NCBI GenBank assembly: GCA_011046015.1
Contig: DSBO01000113.1
Location: 1 to 21,416, forward strand
Length of the DNA: 21,416 nucleotides
Direction of reading: 5' to 3'
DNA from: Thioalkalivibrio sp.
GTDB taxonomy: Bacteria > Pseudomonadota > Gammaproteobacteria > SpSt-1174
Below the pieces are notes generated by a model. That model did no database searches. It was not told the origin of the DNA and saw nothing but the letters and a program-made list of their open reading frames with translations. The first letter of the stretch is position 1, and each line of letters starts with the position of its first letter. Shown here piece after piece: positions 14,094 to 21,162 of the stretch. The position numbers and the translations under genes are program-made.

Positions 14094-15143
14094 CTAGACG
14101 TACCAGTCCGGCGGGATGTCGTCGGCCGTGAGCGGGCGTACTGTCACCAGTCGGGCGTCCTCGCCCCTGGGGGTGATCGCGACCTCCACGGCCTCGGCGT
14201 CCTTGCCCTTGCTGAAACGGGCGGCCAGCCGTGCCGCGGTCATCAGGTCCTCGGCGCCGATGTCGTGGCCGTCCACCAGCACCAGCGGGCCGGGGTGGCT
14301 CAGGGTGCGGAGGTGGGTGAACTGCTTGCGGTAGCCCTCGAGGAACTTCACCTCGCCCTCCTCGCGCGCGACGATCACCTTGTAGTGGTCGGCGGGACGC
14401 AGGTGGCGGCCCACCTTGAGCAGCATGATGTCGTCCAGATCGTAGTCGCGCCTGCCGCGGTGTTCCCACAGGTCGCCGAGCTTCTTCGCGTAGCTCTCGT
14501 CGGTGAGAAAGCAGCAGCCGCCGGCCGGCTGGGCGTAGTCGTCGAAGCCGAAGCGTTTCGCCATGGCCATCTGCGGCTTGCGGCCGCGGCCGGAGAAGTC
14601 GTGCAGCTTCTCCCGGTCCACCCAGCCCTCGCGTTCGGGTAGGGTGGGGGCCAGGTTCTTCGCGCACAGCGGGCGCAGCAGGCGGTCGTCGGCCCCGGAG
14701 TCGCGCACCACGATGCGCATGGTGTCCTTGCGCTGCGACATGGGGCGCTGGCCGATCACCTCGCCGGTGATGATGAAGTCGAAACCGTTTTCCTCGATCC
14801 ACTGCCGGGCCTTGTTCACCATGAAGACCTTGCAGTCCAGGCAGGGGTTGAGGTTGGCGCCGTAGCCGTGTTTCGGGTTGAGCACCACGTCCTTGTATTC
14901 CTCGACGATGTCGACGATGTGCAGCTTGATGCCGAGCTGCTCGGCCACCCACAGCGCATTGTTGCGCTTGGGTTTTTCCTGATCCTTCCTGCGGATGGCG
15001 TGGGTATGCCCCTCCACGCAGAAACCGGTGAAGAAGTTGATGCCCTCCACGTGGATGCCCTGCTCCATGATGGTGCGGGCCGCCAGCATCGAATCCAGAC
15101 CACCGGAGATCAGGGCGACGGCCTTGCGTTGGGTATTGCTCAT
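14094..15143 (-). CDS. MnmA/ThiI-like PP-loop ATPase, probable tRNA thiolation-type enzyme
   Basis: 349 residues. The PP-loop SGGLDS (13-18) binds ATP and adenylates a substrate in the adenine-nucleotide alpha-hydrolase fold. Cysteine motifs are NPCLDCK (Cys101, Cys104) and PAGGCC (Cys210, Cys211). The C-terminal part (LLKVGRHLRPADHYKVIVAREEGE, 241-264, and TLSHPGPLVLVDG, 280-292) recalls the DUF814/NFACT-R-like tail in MnmA-related proteins. The CxxC plus a third Cys suggests an iron-sulfur or persulfide thiolation mechanism, which is inference. Canonical MnmA is distinct, so this is a paralogous family of unproven substrate. I chose the ATG at 15141-15143, immediately before NTQRKAVALISGGLDS; the longer frame to 15251 runs through the promoter. 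Its ribosome site is weak. Confidence 0.8.
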   Translation of the reverse strand: MSNTQRKAVALISGGLDSMLAARTIMEQGIHVEGINFFTGFCVEGHTHAIRRKDQEKPKRNNALWVAEQLGIKLHIVDIVEEYKDVVLNPKHGYGANLNPCLDCKVFMVNKARQWIEENGFDFIITGEVIGQRPMSQRKDTMRIVVRDSGADDRLLRPLCAKNLAPTLPEREGWVDREKLHDFSGRGRKPQMAMAKRFGFDDYAQPAGGCCFLTDESYAKKLGDLWEHRGRRDYDLDDIMLLKVGRHLRPADHYKVIVAREEGEVKFLEGYRKQFTHLRTLSHPGPLVLVDGHDIGAEDLMTAARLAARFSKGKDAEAVEVAITPRGEDARLVTVRPLTADDIPPDWYV

Positions 15144-15200
15144 GAGAACTACTCGAAGGCCGCGGCGCGGCCGGCTGAAAATCGGCCGCGAATTATAGCA
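15144..15200 (-). promoter_or_regulatory. Extended -10 promoter and hairpin leader of the PP-loop ATPase gene
   Basis: On the minus strand TGCTATAAT (15200-15192) is a perfect extended -10. No clear -35 was found, as is usual for extended -10 promoters. The transcript would start near 15185. Its leader of about 40 bases contains GCGGCCG and CGGCCGC as a 7-bp stem around ATTTTCAGC, though the first arm lies right at the predicted start point, so the full stem may not be transcribed. Confidence 0.6.
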
Positions 15201-15236
15201 GACCTCGTTGATCGGGTATTGCCAGGGGGCGCTGTC

Positions 15237-15384
15237 TGCCACAGAGGGCACAGAGCAAGGCCAGCACCCGTAGGAGCGCTGCGAGGCGCGATCAAGGGGT
15301 GGCGGCTTCGCCTGACATGGGTATCGCGCCTCGCAGCGCTCCTACGCCCAAACTCGGCACCAGAACTCTGGGCTCTCTGTGGCA
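15237..15384. repeat. REPIN-like element: two inverted GTAG REP sequences inside a larger inverted repeat
   Basis: A 24-bp perfect inverted repeat, arms 15269-15292 and 15323-15346, starts CGTAGGAGCGCTGCG on each strand and is separated by 30 bases that hold a small GGCG/CGCC hairpin. Each arm begins with GTAG and carries its own imperfect GCGC/GCGC stem, the REP layout, so the pair fits a REPIN (two inverted REPs). Outside it, TGCCACAGAG (15237-15246) and CTCTGTGGCA (15375-15384) form a 10-bp outer inverted pair with partly similar sequence between. The ACAGAGGGCACAGAG motif resembles a common intergenic repeat of Gammaproteobacteria. It lies between a promoter (minus) and the end of the next minus-strand gene. 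No RAYT transposase gene is in the window. Confidence 0.8.
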
Positions 15385-15394
15385 AAAAGGTGTT

Positions 15395-15964
15395 TCAGTG
15401 CCGTCGTCCCGAGATCTCCGGTCCGAGCAGCCCGTCGGTGTAGCGTGCCAGTTCACGCCGTGCCGCCTCGCTGCCCGTGTCCTGGATGAGCTCCACCGCC
15501 TCCAGGGCGTTCAGCGCCGGGCGCCCATCCAGGCGACGCATCGCCTGCAGTACCTCCATCAGCGGCACGAAGGCGACGGCGATGTGGCGGAAGAGTTCGG
15601 CGGCGGCGTGACCGAGCTGTCCGGCCAGCGTGTCGTAGGCCGTCCGGCCGATGTCGACGAAATAGCTGATGCGCACCAGCCGGCGCTCCGCGCGGTGCGG
15701 GAACAGGCCGGCCGTGAGCAGGCAGCGGTCGCCCACGTCGCGCAGGCCCCGGGCGCGATCGCCGCTGCCGGCAGTGAGGCTGTGGAGGTAGTCCAGGGCC
15801 ACCACCCGCGACAGGCCCTCGACCTCGCGCAGGCCCCGGGCCAGTACCATCACCAGGTAGCCCTCCAGTTCCTCGTCCAGCTCGCGCTGCGCCTCGCGCC
15901 CGGCGTCGCGCACCAGGCGCTGCCACTGCGCGATGCTGGTGGGTTCGACGATGAGTTGCGGCAT
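15395..15964 (-). CDS. Conserved protein of unknown function
   Basis: 189 residues, no signal peptide or membrane segment. The protein looks wholly alpha-helical, with a probable conserved core LDEELEGYLVMVLARGL (29-45), LRDVGDRCLLTAGLFPHRAERRLVRISYFVDIGRTAYDTLA (74-114) and FVPLMEVLQAMRRLDG (132-147). I believe homologues with this core occur widely in Gammaproteobacteria as hypothetical proteins, but I cannot name a domain. The ATG at 15962-15964 has GAGGTGA close upstream on the minus strand, so I prefer it to the frame start at 16042, whose extra 26 residues are low in complexity. It is divergent from glyQ across 166 bases. The REPIN element lies directly after its stop codon. Confidence 0.8.
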   Translation of the reverse strand: MPQLIVEPTSIAQWQRLVRDAGREAQRELDEELEGYLVMVLARGLREVEGLSRVVALDYLHSLTAGSGDRARGLRDVGDRCLLTAGLFPHRAERRLVRISYFVDIGRTAYDTLAGQLGHAAAELFRHIAVAFVPLMEVLQAMRRLDGRPALNALEAVELIQDTGSEAARRELARYTDGLLGPEISGRRH

Positions 15965-16092
15965 CTGCTCACCTCGCTGTGGTTGGGTCCCTTGGGTTCT
16001 CTTAGCACGCTTCGTGCCGCCTTGCGGGCTCCTCCGGATCAACGGTCGTGTTTGGGGGGGTTGCCGGGTGGTAGCTCAGGGGGGTCTGCGGC

Positions 16093-16098
16093 TATACT
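16093..16098 (+). promoter_or_regulatory. Putative -10 of the glyQ operon
   Basis: TATACT lies 38 bases before the glyQ ATG (16131), giving a leader of about 27 bases. No good -35 was found. The leader has no Shine-Dalgarno; ATAAAATACG precedes the ATG. A GCACG/CGTGC hairpin (16005-16017) lies farther up, nearer the divergent gene. Confidence 0.4.
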
Positions 16099-16130
16099 GG
16101 CCGCCTTTTCTCAAACCCCCATAAAATACG

Positions 16131-17051
16131 ATGTCAAAGTACGACGTCTCGACGTTTCAGGGCATGATCCTCGGCCTGCAGGACTACTGGGCGGGGCAGG
16201 GCTGCGTGCTGCTCCAGCCCTATGACATGGAGATGGGCGCCGGCACCTTCCACCCGGCCACCTTCCTGCGCGCCATCGGCCCCGAGCCGTGGCGCACGGC
16301 CTACGTGCAGCCCTCGCGTCGGCCCACCGACGGGCGCTACGGCGAGAACCCCAACCGGCTGCAGCACTACTACCAGTTCCAGGTCATCCTCAAGCCCTCG
16401 CCGCTTCAGATCCAGGAGCTGTACCTCGGCTCGCTGAAGGCACTGGGCATCGACCCGCTGGTGCACGACATCCGCTTCGTCGAGGACAACTGGGAATCGC
16501 CGACGCTCGGCGCCTGGGGGCTGGGCTGGGAGGTCTGGCTCAACGGCATGGAGGTCACCCAGTTCACCTACTTCCAGCAGGTCGGCGGGCTCGACTGCCG
16601 CCCGGTGACCGGCGAGATCACCTACGGGCTCGAGCGCATCGCCATGTACCTGCAGGGCGTGGAGAGCGTGTACGACCTCGTCTGGACGAAGGGCCCGCAG
16701 GGCACCGTCACCTACGGCGACGTCTTCCACCAGAACGAGGTCGAGCAGTCGACCTACAACTTCGAGCATGCCGACACGGCGTCGTTGTTTGACTGGTTCG
16801 ACAACTGCGAGAAGGAGAGCCAGCGCCTCATCGAGGCGGGCCTGCCGCTACCGGCCTACGAGCAGGTGCTGAAGGCCTCGCACAGTTTCAACCTGCTAGA
16901 CGCCCGCCAGGCCATCTCGGTGACCGAGCGCCAGCGCTACATCCTGCGCGTGCGCGCCCTGGCCCGCGCCGTGGCCGAGGCCTACTATGCCGCCCGCGAA
17001 CAGCTCGGATTCCCCATGCTGAAGGAACAGGAAGAGGCCACCCATGGCTGA
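16131..17051 (+). CDS. glyQ: Glycyl-tRNA synthetase alpha subunit
   Basis: 306 residues (E. coli about 303). It is the catalytic subunit of the bacterial alpha2beta2 glycyl-tRNA synthetase, which activates glycine and charges tRNA-Gly. Class II features are FQGMILGLQDYWAGQGCVLLQPYDMEMGAGTFHPATFLRAIGPEPW from residue 9, YVQPSRRPTDGRYGENPNRLQHYYQFQVILKPSP, the WESPTLGAWGLGWEVWLNGMEVTQFTYFQQ stretch and EITYGLERIAMYLQG. The gene overlaps glyS by 8 bases, so the subunits are probably made in coupled fashion. Confidence 0.98.
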   Translation: MSKYDVSTFQGMILGLQDYWAGQGCVLLQPYDMEMGAGTFHPATFLRAIGPEPWRTAYVQPSRRPTDGRYGENPNRLQHYYQFQVILKPSPLQIQELYLGSLKALGIDPLVHDIRFVEDNWESPTLGAWGLGWEVWLNGMEVTQFTYFQQVGGLDCRPVTGEITYGLERIAMYLQGVESVYDLVWTKGPQGTVTYGDVFHQNEVEQSTYNFEHADTASLFDWFDNCEKESQRLIEAGLPLPAYEQVLKASHSFNLLDARQAISVTERQRYILRVRALARAVAEAYYAAREQLGFPMLKEQEEATHG

Positions 17052-19119
17052 GACGCGCGACCTTCTGATTGAGATCGGCACTGAAGAGCTGCCGCCCAGG
17101 GCCCTGAAGTCCCTCTCCGAGGCCTTCGGCGCCGGCCTGATGGACGGCCTCACCCAGGCCGAGCTCAAGCCCGGCAAGATCACGCTGTATGCCGCGCCGC
17201 GTCGTCTGGCCGCCCTCATCGAGGGCGTGGCCGAGAAGCAGGACGACCAGGTCATCGAGCGCCGTGGTCCTGCCCTGCAGGCGGCCTTCGACGAGGAGGG
17301 CGTGCCGACCAAGGCGGCCGAGGGCTTTGCCGCCTCCTGCGGTGTCGAGGTCTCCGACCTCGACAAGCTCGAGACCGACAAGGGTGCCTGGCTGGCGTAC
17401 AAGCTGGCGCAGCCGGGCAAGGCCACGGGCGAGCTGGTGCCGGAGATCGTGGAGAAGGCGCTGGCTGGCCTGCCGATCCCCAAGCGTATGCGCTGGGGCG
17501 CGGGTGAGGCCGAGTTCGTGCGCCCGGTGCACTGGGTGGTGCTGCTGTTCGGCGATCAGGTGATCGACGCCACCATTCTCGGCGTGCCGGCCGGGCGCGA
17601 GACTCGTGGGCACCGTTTCCATCACCCCGAGCCGCTCTCCATCGCCGAGCCGAAGAGCTATGCGCCGATGCTGCAGACCGAGGGCCACGTGATGCCCGAC
17701 TTCGCGGCGCGCCGCGAGGCCATCTACGGCCAGGTGCAGGAGGCCGCGCACCGGCTGGGCGGCACGGCGGTGATCGACGAGGATCTGCTGGATGAGGTCA
17801 CCGCCCTGGTCGAATGGCCGAGCGCGGTGAGCGGCAGCTTCGAGGACACGTTCCTCGAGGTGCCCCAGGAGGCGCTGATCTCCACCATGCAGGACAACCA
17901 GAAGTACTTTGCTGTGGTGGACAGGCAGGGTGCGCTCATGCCGCACTTCATCACCATCAGCAACATCGAGAGCCGCGATCCGGACAAGGTGCGCGAGGGC
18001 AACGAGCGCGTCATTCGCCCGCGCTTTGCCGACGCCGCCTTCTTCTGGTCGCAGGACCGAAAAAAGCCGCTGGGCGACTACGCCGAGCAGCTCAAGACCA
18101 TCGTCTTCCAGAAGCAGCTCGGTACGGTGTGGGAGAAGTCGCAGCGCGTGGCGAAGCTGGCGGGGTTCATCGCTCAGATCATCGGCGCCGACAAGGGCGA
18201 GGCCATGCGCGCGGCGGAGCTGGCCAAGTGCGACCTCGTCACCAGCATGGTCTACGAGTTCCCCGAGCTGCAGGGCATCATGGGCCGCTACTACGCGCAC
18301 CACGCCGGCGAGAGCGAAGCGGTGGCCAACGCGCTTGACGAGCAGTACATGCCGCGCCACGCCGGCGATGACCTGCCGGCCGGCGACATTGGCCAGGCCC
18401 TGTCGTTGGCTGACAAGCTCGACACGCTGCTCGGCATCTTCGCCATCGGCCAGAAACCCACCGGCACCAAGGACCCCTTCGCCCTGCGCCGCGCCGCACT
18501 TGGCGTGCTGCGCATCATCATCGAGAAGGGCCGCGACCTGGATCTTCGGGTACTGCTCGACAAGGCCGCCGACGGGCTGGCGGACAAGGTCGATGCGAAG
18601 GCCGCCGCGAACGAGACCTTCGACTACATCCTCGAGCGCCTCAAGGCCTACTACACCGACCGCGGTATCGCGCCCGACGTGATCGACGCGGTTATGGCCC
18701 AGCGCCCCACGCGCCCGCTGGACTTCGACCAGCGCGTGCGCGCGGTGGAGTCCTTCCGAAAGCTGCCCGAGGCCGCGAGCCTGGCGGCCGCCAACAAGCG
18801 CATCCAGAACATCCTGCGCAAGTTCGAGGGCACGCCGGCGGAAAAGATCGACAAGGGTCTCTTGCAGGAGCCGGCCGAGGCCGAACTTGCCGACCGGGTC
18901 GCCGACCTGGCCGAGGCCGTCGCACCCGATTTCGCCAGCGGCGACTACGAGGCCGGGCTCACCAGGCTCGCTGCGCTGCGCGAGTCGGTGGACCGCTTCT
19001 TCGACGAGGTGATGGTCATGGCCGAGGACGAGGCGCTGCGCAACAACCGCATCGCGCTCCTGAACAGCCTCGGCAACCTGTTCCTGCGCGCGGCCGACCT
19101 GTCGCGGCTGCAGGGCTGA
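17044..19119 (+). CDS. glyS: Glycyl-tRNA synthetase beta subunit
   Basis: 691 residues (E. coli 689). The beta subunit binds tRNA-Gly and is required for aminoacylation. Start MAETRDLLIEIGTEELPPRALKSL is typical. Other marks are RHFHHP-like GHRFHHPEPL, EWPSAVSGSF, VPQEALISTMQDNQKYFAVVD, FFWSQDRKKPL, TSMVYEFPELQGIMGRYYA and a C-terminal DALR-type anticodon-binding region (VMVMAEDEALRNNRIALLNSLGNLF). AGGAAGAGG lies just before the ATG, within glyQ. gmhB starts 16 bases after the stop codon. Confidence 0.98.
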   Translation: MAETRDLLIEIGTEELPPRALKSLSEAFGAGLMDGLTQAELKPGKITLYAAPRRLAALIEGVAEKQDDQVIERRGPALQAAFDEEGVPTKAAEGFAASCGVEVSDLDKLETDKGAWLAYKLAQPGKATGELVPEIVEKALAGLPIPKRMRWGAGEAEFVRPVHWVVLLFGDQVIDATILGVPAGRETRGHRFHHPEPLSIAEPKSYAPMLQTEGHVMPDFAARREAIYGQVQEAAHRLGGTAVIDEDLLDEVTALVEWPSAVSGSFEDTFLEVPQEALISTMQDNQKYFAVVDRQGALMPHFITISNIESRDPDKVREGNERVIRPRFADAAFFWSQDRKKPLGDYAEQLKTIVFQKQLGTVWEKSQRVAKLAGFIAQIIGADKGEAMRAAELAKCDLVTSMVYEFPELQGIMGRYYAHHAGESEAVANALDEQYMPRHAGDDLPAGDIGQALSLADKLDTLLGIFAIGQKPTGTKDPFALRRAALGVLRIIIEKGRDLDLRVLLDKAADGLADKVDAKAAANETFDYILERLKAYYTDRGIAPDVIDAVMAQRPTRPLDFDQRVRAVESFRKLPEAASLAAANKRIQNILRKFEGTPAEKIDKGLLQEPAEAELADRVADLAEAVAPDFASGDYEAGLTRLAALRESVDRFFDEVMVMAEDEALRNNRIALLNSLGNLFLRAADLSRLQG

Positions 19120-19135
19120 ACGCAACGGCGCCGGC

Positions 19136-19681
19136 ATGAAGCTCGTCATCCTCGGTCGCGACGGGGTGATCAACCGGGACGCGGAGACTGCGATCCGGTC
19201 GCCCGAGGCCTGGGTGCCCCTGCCCGGGAGCCTGGAGGCCATCGCGCGGCTGAACCAGGCGGGCTACACGGTGATGGTGGCGACCAATCAGTCCGGCATC
19301 GCCCGCGGCCTCTTCGACATCGACACCCTGCATGCCATGCACGAGAAGATGGCGCGGCTGCTCGCCCAGCTGGGGGGGCGCGTGGACGGCGTGGTGTTCT
19401 GCCCCCACGGGCCGGACGACGGCTGCGACTGCCGCAAGCCGCGGCCCGGTCTATACCGCGAGATTGCCGAGCGCCTGCGCGTGTCGTTGAAGGGTGTGCC
19501 CGTCATTGGTGACGAGCTGCGCGACCTCAAGGCCGCCGCGGAGGTCGATGCGCGACCGATCCTGGTGCGCACCGGCCAGGGCGAACGCACGCTGGCCGCG
19601 GGCGGCCTGCCCGAGGGTACCGCGGTCCACGACGATCTGGCCGCAGCGGCCGACGCCCTGTTGACCGAGGGAGGCGCATGA
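19136..19681 (+). CDS. gmhB: GmhB-type heptose bisphosphate phosphatase with the nucleophile Asp replaced by Gly
   Basis: 181 residues, HAD superfamily. GmhB removes the 7-phosphate of D-glycero-D-manno-heptose 1,7-bisphosphate for lipopolysaccharide core synthesis. Motif I should read LDRDG, but the sequence is ILGRDGVINRD: residue 7, which aligns with nucleophile Asp11 of E. coli GmhB, is Gly (codon GGT at 19154-19156, one base from GAT). The acid/base Asp9, motif II VATNQSG (48-54), zinc ligands Cys89, His91, Cys97 and Cys99, Lys101 in CRKPRPG and motif IV GDELRD (125-130) are all kept. The reading frame is intact. So this is either a recent loss of function, a sequence error, or a repurposed protein. 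It lies in the usual glyS-gmhB-plsC order and overlaps plsC by four bases (ATGA). Confidence 0.9.
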   Translation: MKLVILGRDGVINRDAETAIRSPEAWVPLPGSLEAIARLNQAGYTVMVATNQSGIARGLFDIDTLHAMHEKMARLLAQLGGRVDGVVFCPHGPDDGCDCRKPRPGLYREIAERLRVSLKGVPVIGDELRDLKAAAEVDARPILVRTGQGERTLAAGGLPEGTAVHDDLAAAADALLTEGGA

Positions 19682-20424
19682 ACCCGTTTCGTACCAAGCC
19701 CGTACTCTACCTGCGCGGTGCCCTGTTCTGGCTGGGCTTTGCTTCCTCCACCGTGTTCTTCGGTCTGCTGGTGACCCTGCTGCTGCCCCTGCCGAACGAC
19801 ACGCGCTACGCCATCGCCCGAGGCTGGCCGGTGTTCAACATCTGGTGGCTGAAGGTGACCTGCGGCCTGCGTCACCGCCTGGAGGGCGTGGAACACGTGC
19901 GCGACCTCGAGGGTGCGGCGGTGGTGCTCTCCAAGCACCAGTCCACCTGGGAGACCATCGCCTTCAACCGCTTCCTGCCGCGCCAGACCTACGTGCTCAA
20001 GAGAGAACTCATGCGCATCCCGTTCTTCGGCTGGGGCGCCTCGGTGCTGCGGCCCATCGCCATTGACCGTGCCGCCGGGCGACAGGCGGTGCAGCAGCTG
20101 CTGGAACAGGGCAAGCAGCGCCTGGCCGACGGCATCTGGGTGGTGATCTTTCCCGAGGGGACGCGCGTGCTGCCCGGCCAGACCAAGCGTTACAAGATCG
20201 GCGGCGCGGTGCTCGCGACCGAGAGCGGCTACCCGGTGATTCCCGTTGCCCACAACGCCGGCGACTTCTGGCCCCGGCACAGCCTGATCAAGCACCCGGG
20301 GGAGATCGTCGTGCGCATCGGCGCGCCCATCGCCACGCAGGGCAAGACCCCGGAGGCCCTCAACGAAGAGGTTCATGCCTGGATCGAGGGTCAGATGCGC
20401 GAGATCAGCCGCCAGCACGACTGA
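19678..20424 (+). CDS. plsC: Lysophospholipid acyltransferase, PlsC family
   Basis: 248 residues. It probably acylates 1-acyl-glycerol-3-phosphate to phosphatidate, at the inner membrane. One or two N-terminal membrane helices (about 14-37) are followed by acyltransferase motif I SKHQSTWET (85-93), motif II VLKRELMRIPFFGWG (106-120), motif III VIFPEGTRVLPG (156-167) and a VIPVAHNAG segment (187-195). Motif I has His87 and Glu92 (H-x4-E) in place of the usual H-x4-D; I recall this variant from relatives next to glyS and gmhB, so it is likely functional. GAGGGAGG precedes the ATG within gmhB. Substrate preference is not readable, and another lysophospholipid is possible. Confidence 0.92.
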   Translation: MNPFRTKPVLYLRGALFWLGFASSTVFFGLLVTLLLPLPNDTRYAIARGWPVFNIWWLKVTCGLRHRLEGVEHVRDLEGAAVVLSKHQSTWETIAFNRFLPRQTYVLKRELMRIPFFGWGASVLRPIAIDRAAGRQAVQQLLEQGKQRLADGIWVVIFPEGTRVLPGQTKRYKIGGAVLATESGYPVIPVAHNAGDFWPRHSLIKHPGEIVVRIGAPIATQGKTPEALNEEVHAWIEGQMREISRQHD

Positions 20425-20528
20425 TCCCCGCCGGCGCCCGAAAAGACCCGCGCATTGTGGTGTTTCTTGTCCACGCCGCCCGGCGAGGCGATGATGACGT
20501 CTTTCCGACTGACCTGAATCCGCCCGCC

Positions 20529-21146
20529 ATGCTGCAAAAGCTTCTCGAACTGCGCGACCGCACCGTCTACTTTCTCGAGGGTTCCAGCCCCGCCGTCTAC
20601 TACCTGGTGGACAAGGACGTGCAGGGCGTGCTGATCAACACGCCGCCCTTCGATGCCGCCACCTGCCAGGCGCTGGCCGACATTGCGCCGCTCAAGTTCA
20701 TCTATTTCCCCAGCCGACGCGGCGCGCGCGACGTGGACCTCTGGCGCGAGGCCAGCGACGCCGAGACCATGGCCTTCGAGGCCGAGGTGCCGGCCATCGA
20801 CGGCACGATCGACCTCAAGCTCGATCGCAAGAGCAAGTTCACCCGCACCATGGACTTCCTCCCCATGGCGGGGGTGACCGAAGGGAGCTGCGTGCTGCGC
20901 TGCCGCAACAAGCCCGGGATTCTGTTCTTCGGTCCCGTGCTCTCGCCGGGCGAGGATGGCTGGCCGACGCTGGCCTTTCAAGAGGACGACTATTCGACGG
21001 AGAGCCGCATGTTCGGTGCGCTCGGCCTGCAGGACGTCGCCTTCGACTATGCCTTCACCGATGTCTTCGAGCCGGGACGCACGCAGTTCGGGCCGGGTGC
21101 GGCCGCGGCGGTGAATGCGCGTATCGCCGAGGCGCTCGACGACTAA
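20529..21146 (+). CDS. Conserved protein of unknown function, possible degenerate metallo-beta-lactamase-like fold
   Basis: 205 residues, no signal peptide or membrane helices. Start MLQKLLELRDRTVYFLEG. The order of segments VYYLVDKDVQGVLINTPPFD (23-42), FIYFPSRRGARDVDLW (57-72), GSCVLRCRNKPGILFFGPVLSPGEDGWPTL (119-148) and FDYAFTDVFEPGRTQFGPGA (172-191) recalls the strand pattern of metallo-beta-lactamase proteins. However, the HxHxDH metal motif is absent, so hydrolase activity is not supported. That fold is inference only. I chose the ATG at 20529 because the family-like sequence starts there; the frame is open from a GTG at 20457, but no ribosome site supports either start. It begins 104 bases after plsC and could be read from the same transcript. 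Confidence 0.7.
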   Translation: MLQKLLELRDRTVYFLEGSSPAVYYLVDKDVQGVLINTPPFDAATCQALADIAPLKFIYFPSRRGARDVDLWREASDAETMAFEAEVPAIDGTIDLKLDRKSKFTRTMDFLPMAGVTEGSCVLRCRNKPGILFFGPVLSPGEDGWPTLAFQEDDYSTESRMFGALGLQDVAFDYAFTDVFEPGRTQFGPGAAAAVNARIAEALDD

Positions 21147-21150
21147 GCGC

Positions 21151-21162
21151 GCCGGCGCCGGC
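21151..21162. terminator. 12-bp GC palindrome between convergent stop codons
   Basis: GCCGGCGCCGGC is self-complementary and fills the gap between the stop codon at 21144-21146 and the minus-strand stop codon at 21162-21164. Its position repeats that of the rpfC/rpfF palindrome. The short size and GC-rich background make chance more likely here. Confidence 0.3.

Noticed and set aside
15965..16130. T-box or glycine riboswitch before glyQ
   Set aside because: The leader from the likely -10 is only about 27 bases, and no aptamer-like conserved core was seen.
16888..19242. 784-codon open frame antisense to glyQ/glyS
   Set aside because: Very long, but composition is that of a shadow frame and it has no motif; glyS on the other strand is certain.
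19937..19954. PlsC motif H-x4-E instead of H-x4-D as a sign of inactivation
   Set aside because: Other acyltransferases of this gamma/betaproteobacterial subgroup, as I recall them, have HQSxWE, and the remaining motifs are intact.
20391..20981. Minus-strand open frame with a protein-like stretch (DVIIASPGGVDKKHHNARVF) in the plsC to 20529 gap
   Set aside because: The rest of the frame is antisense to the + strand gene and shadow-like, and the start and end do not fit a gene. The stretch is probably chance.
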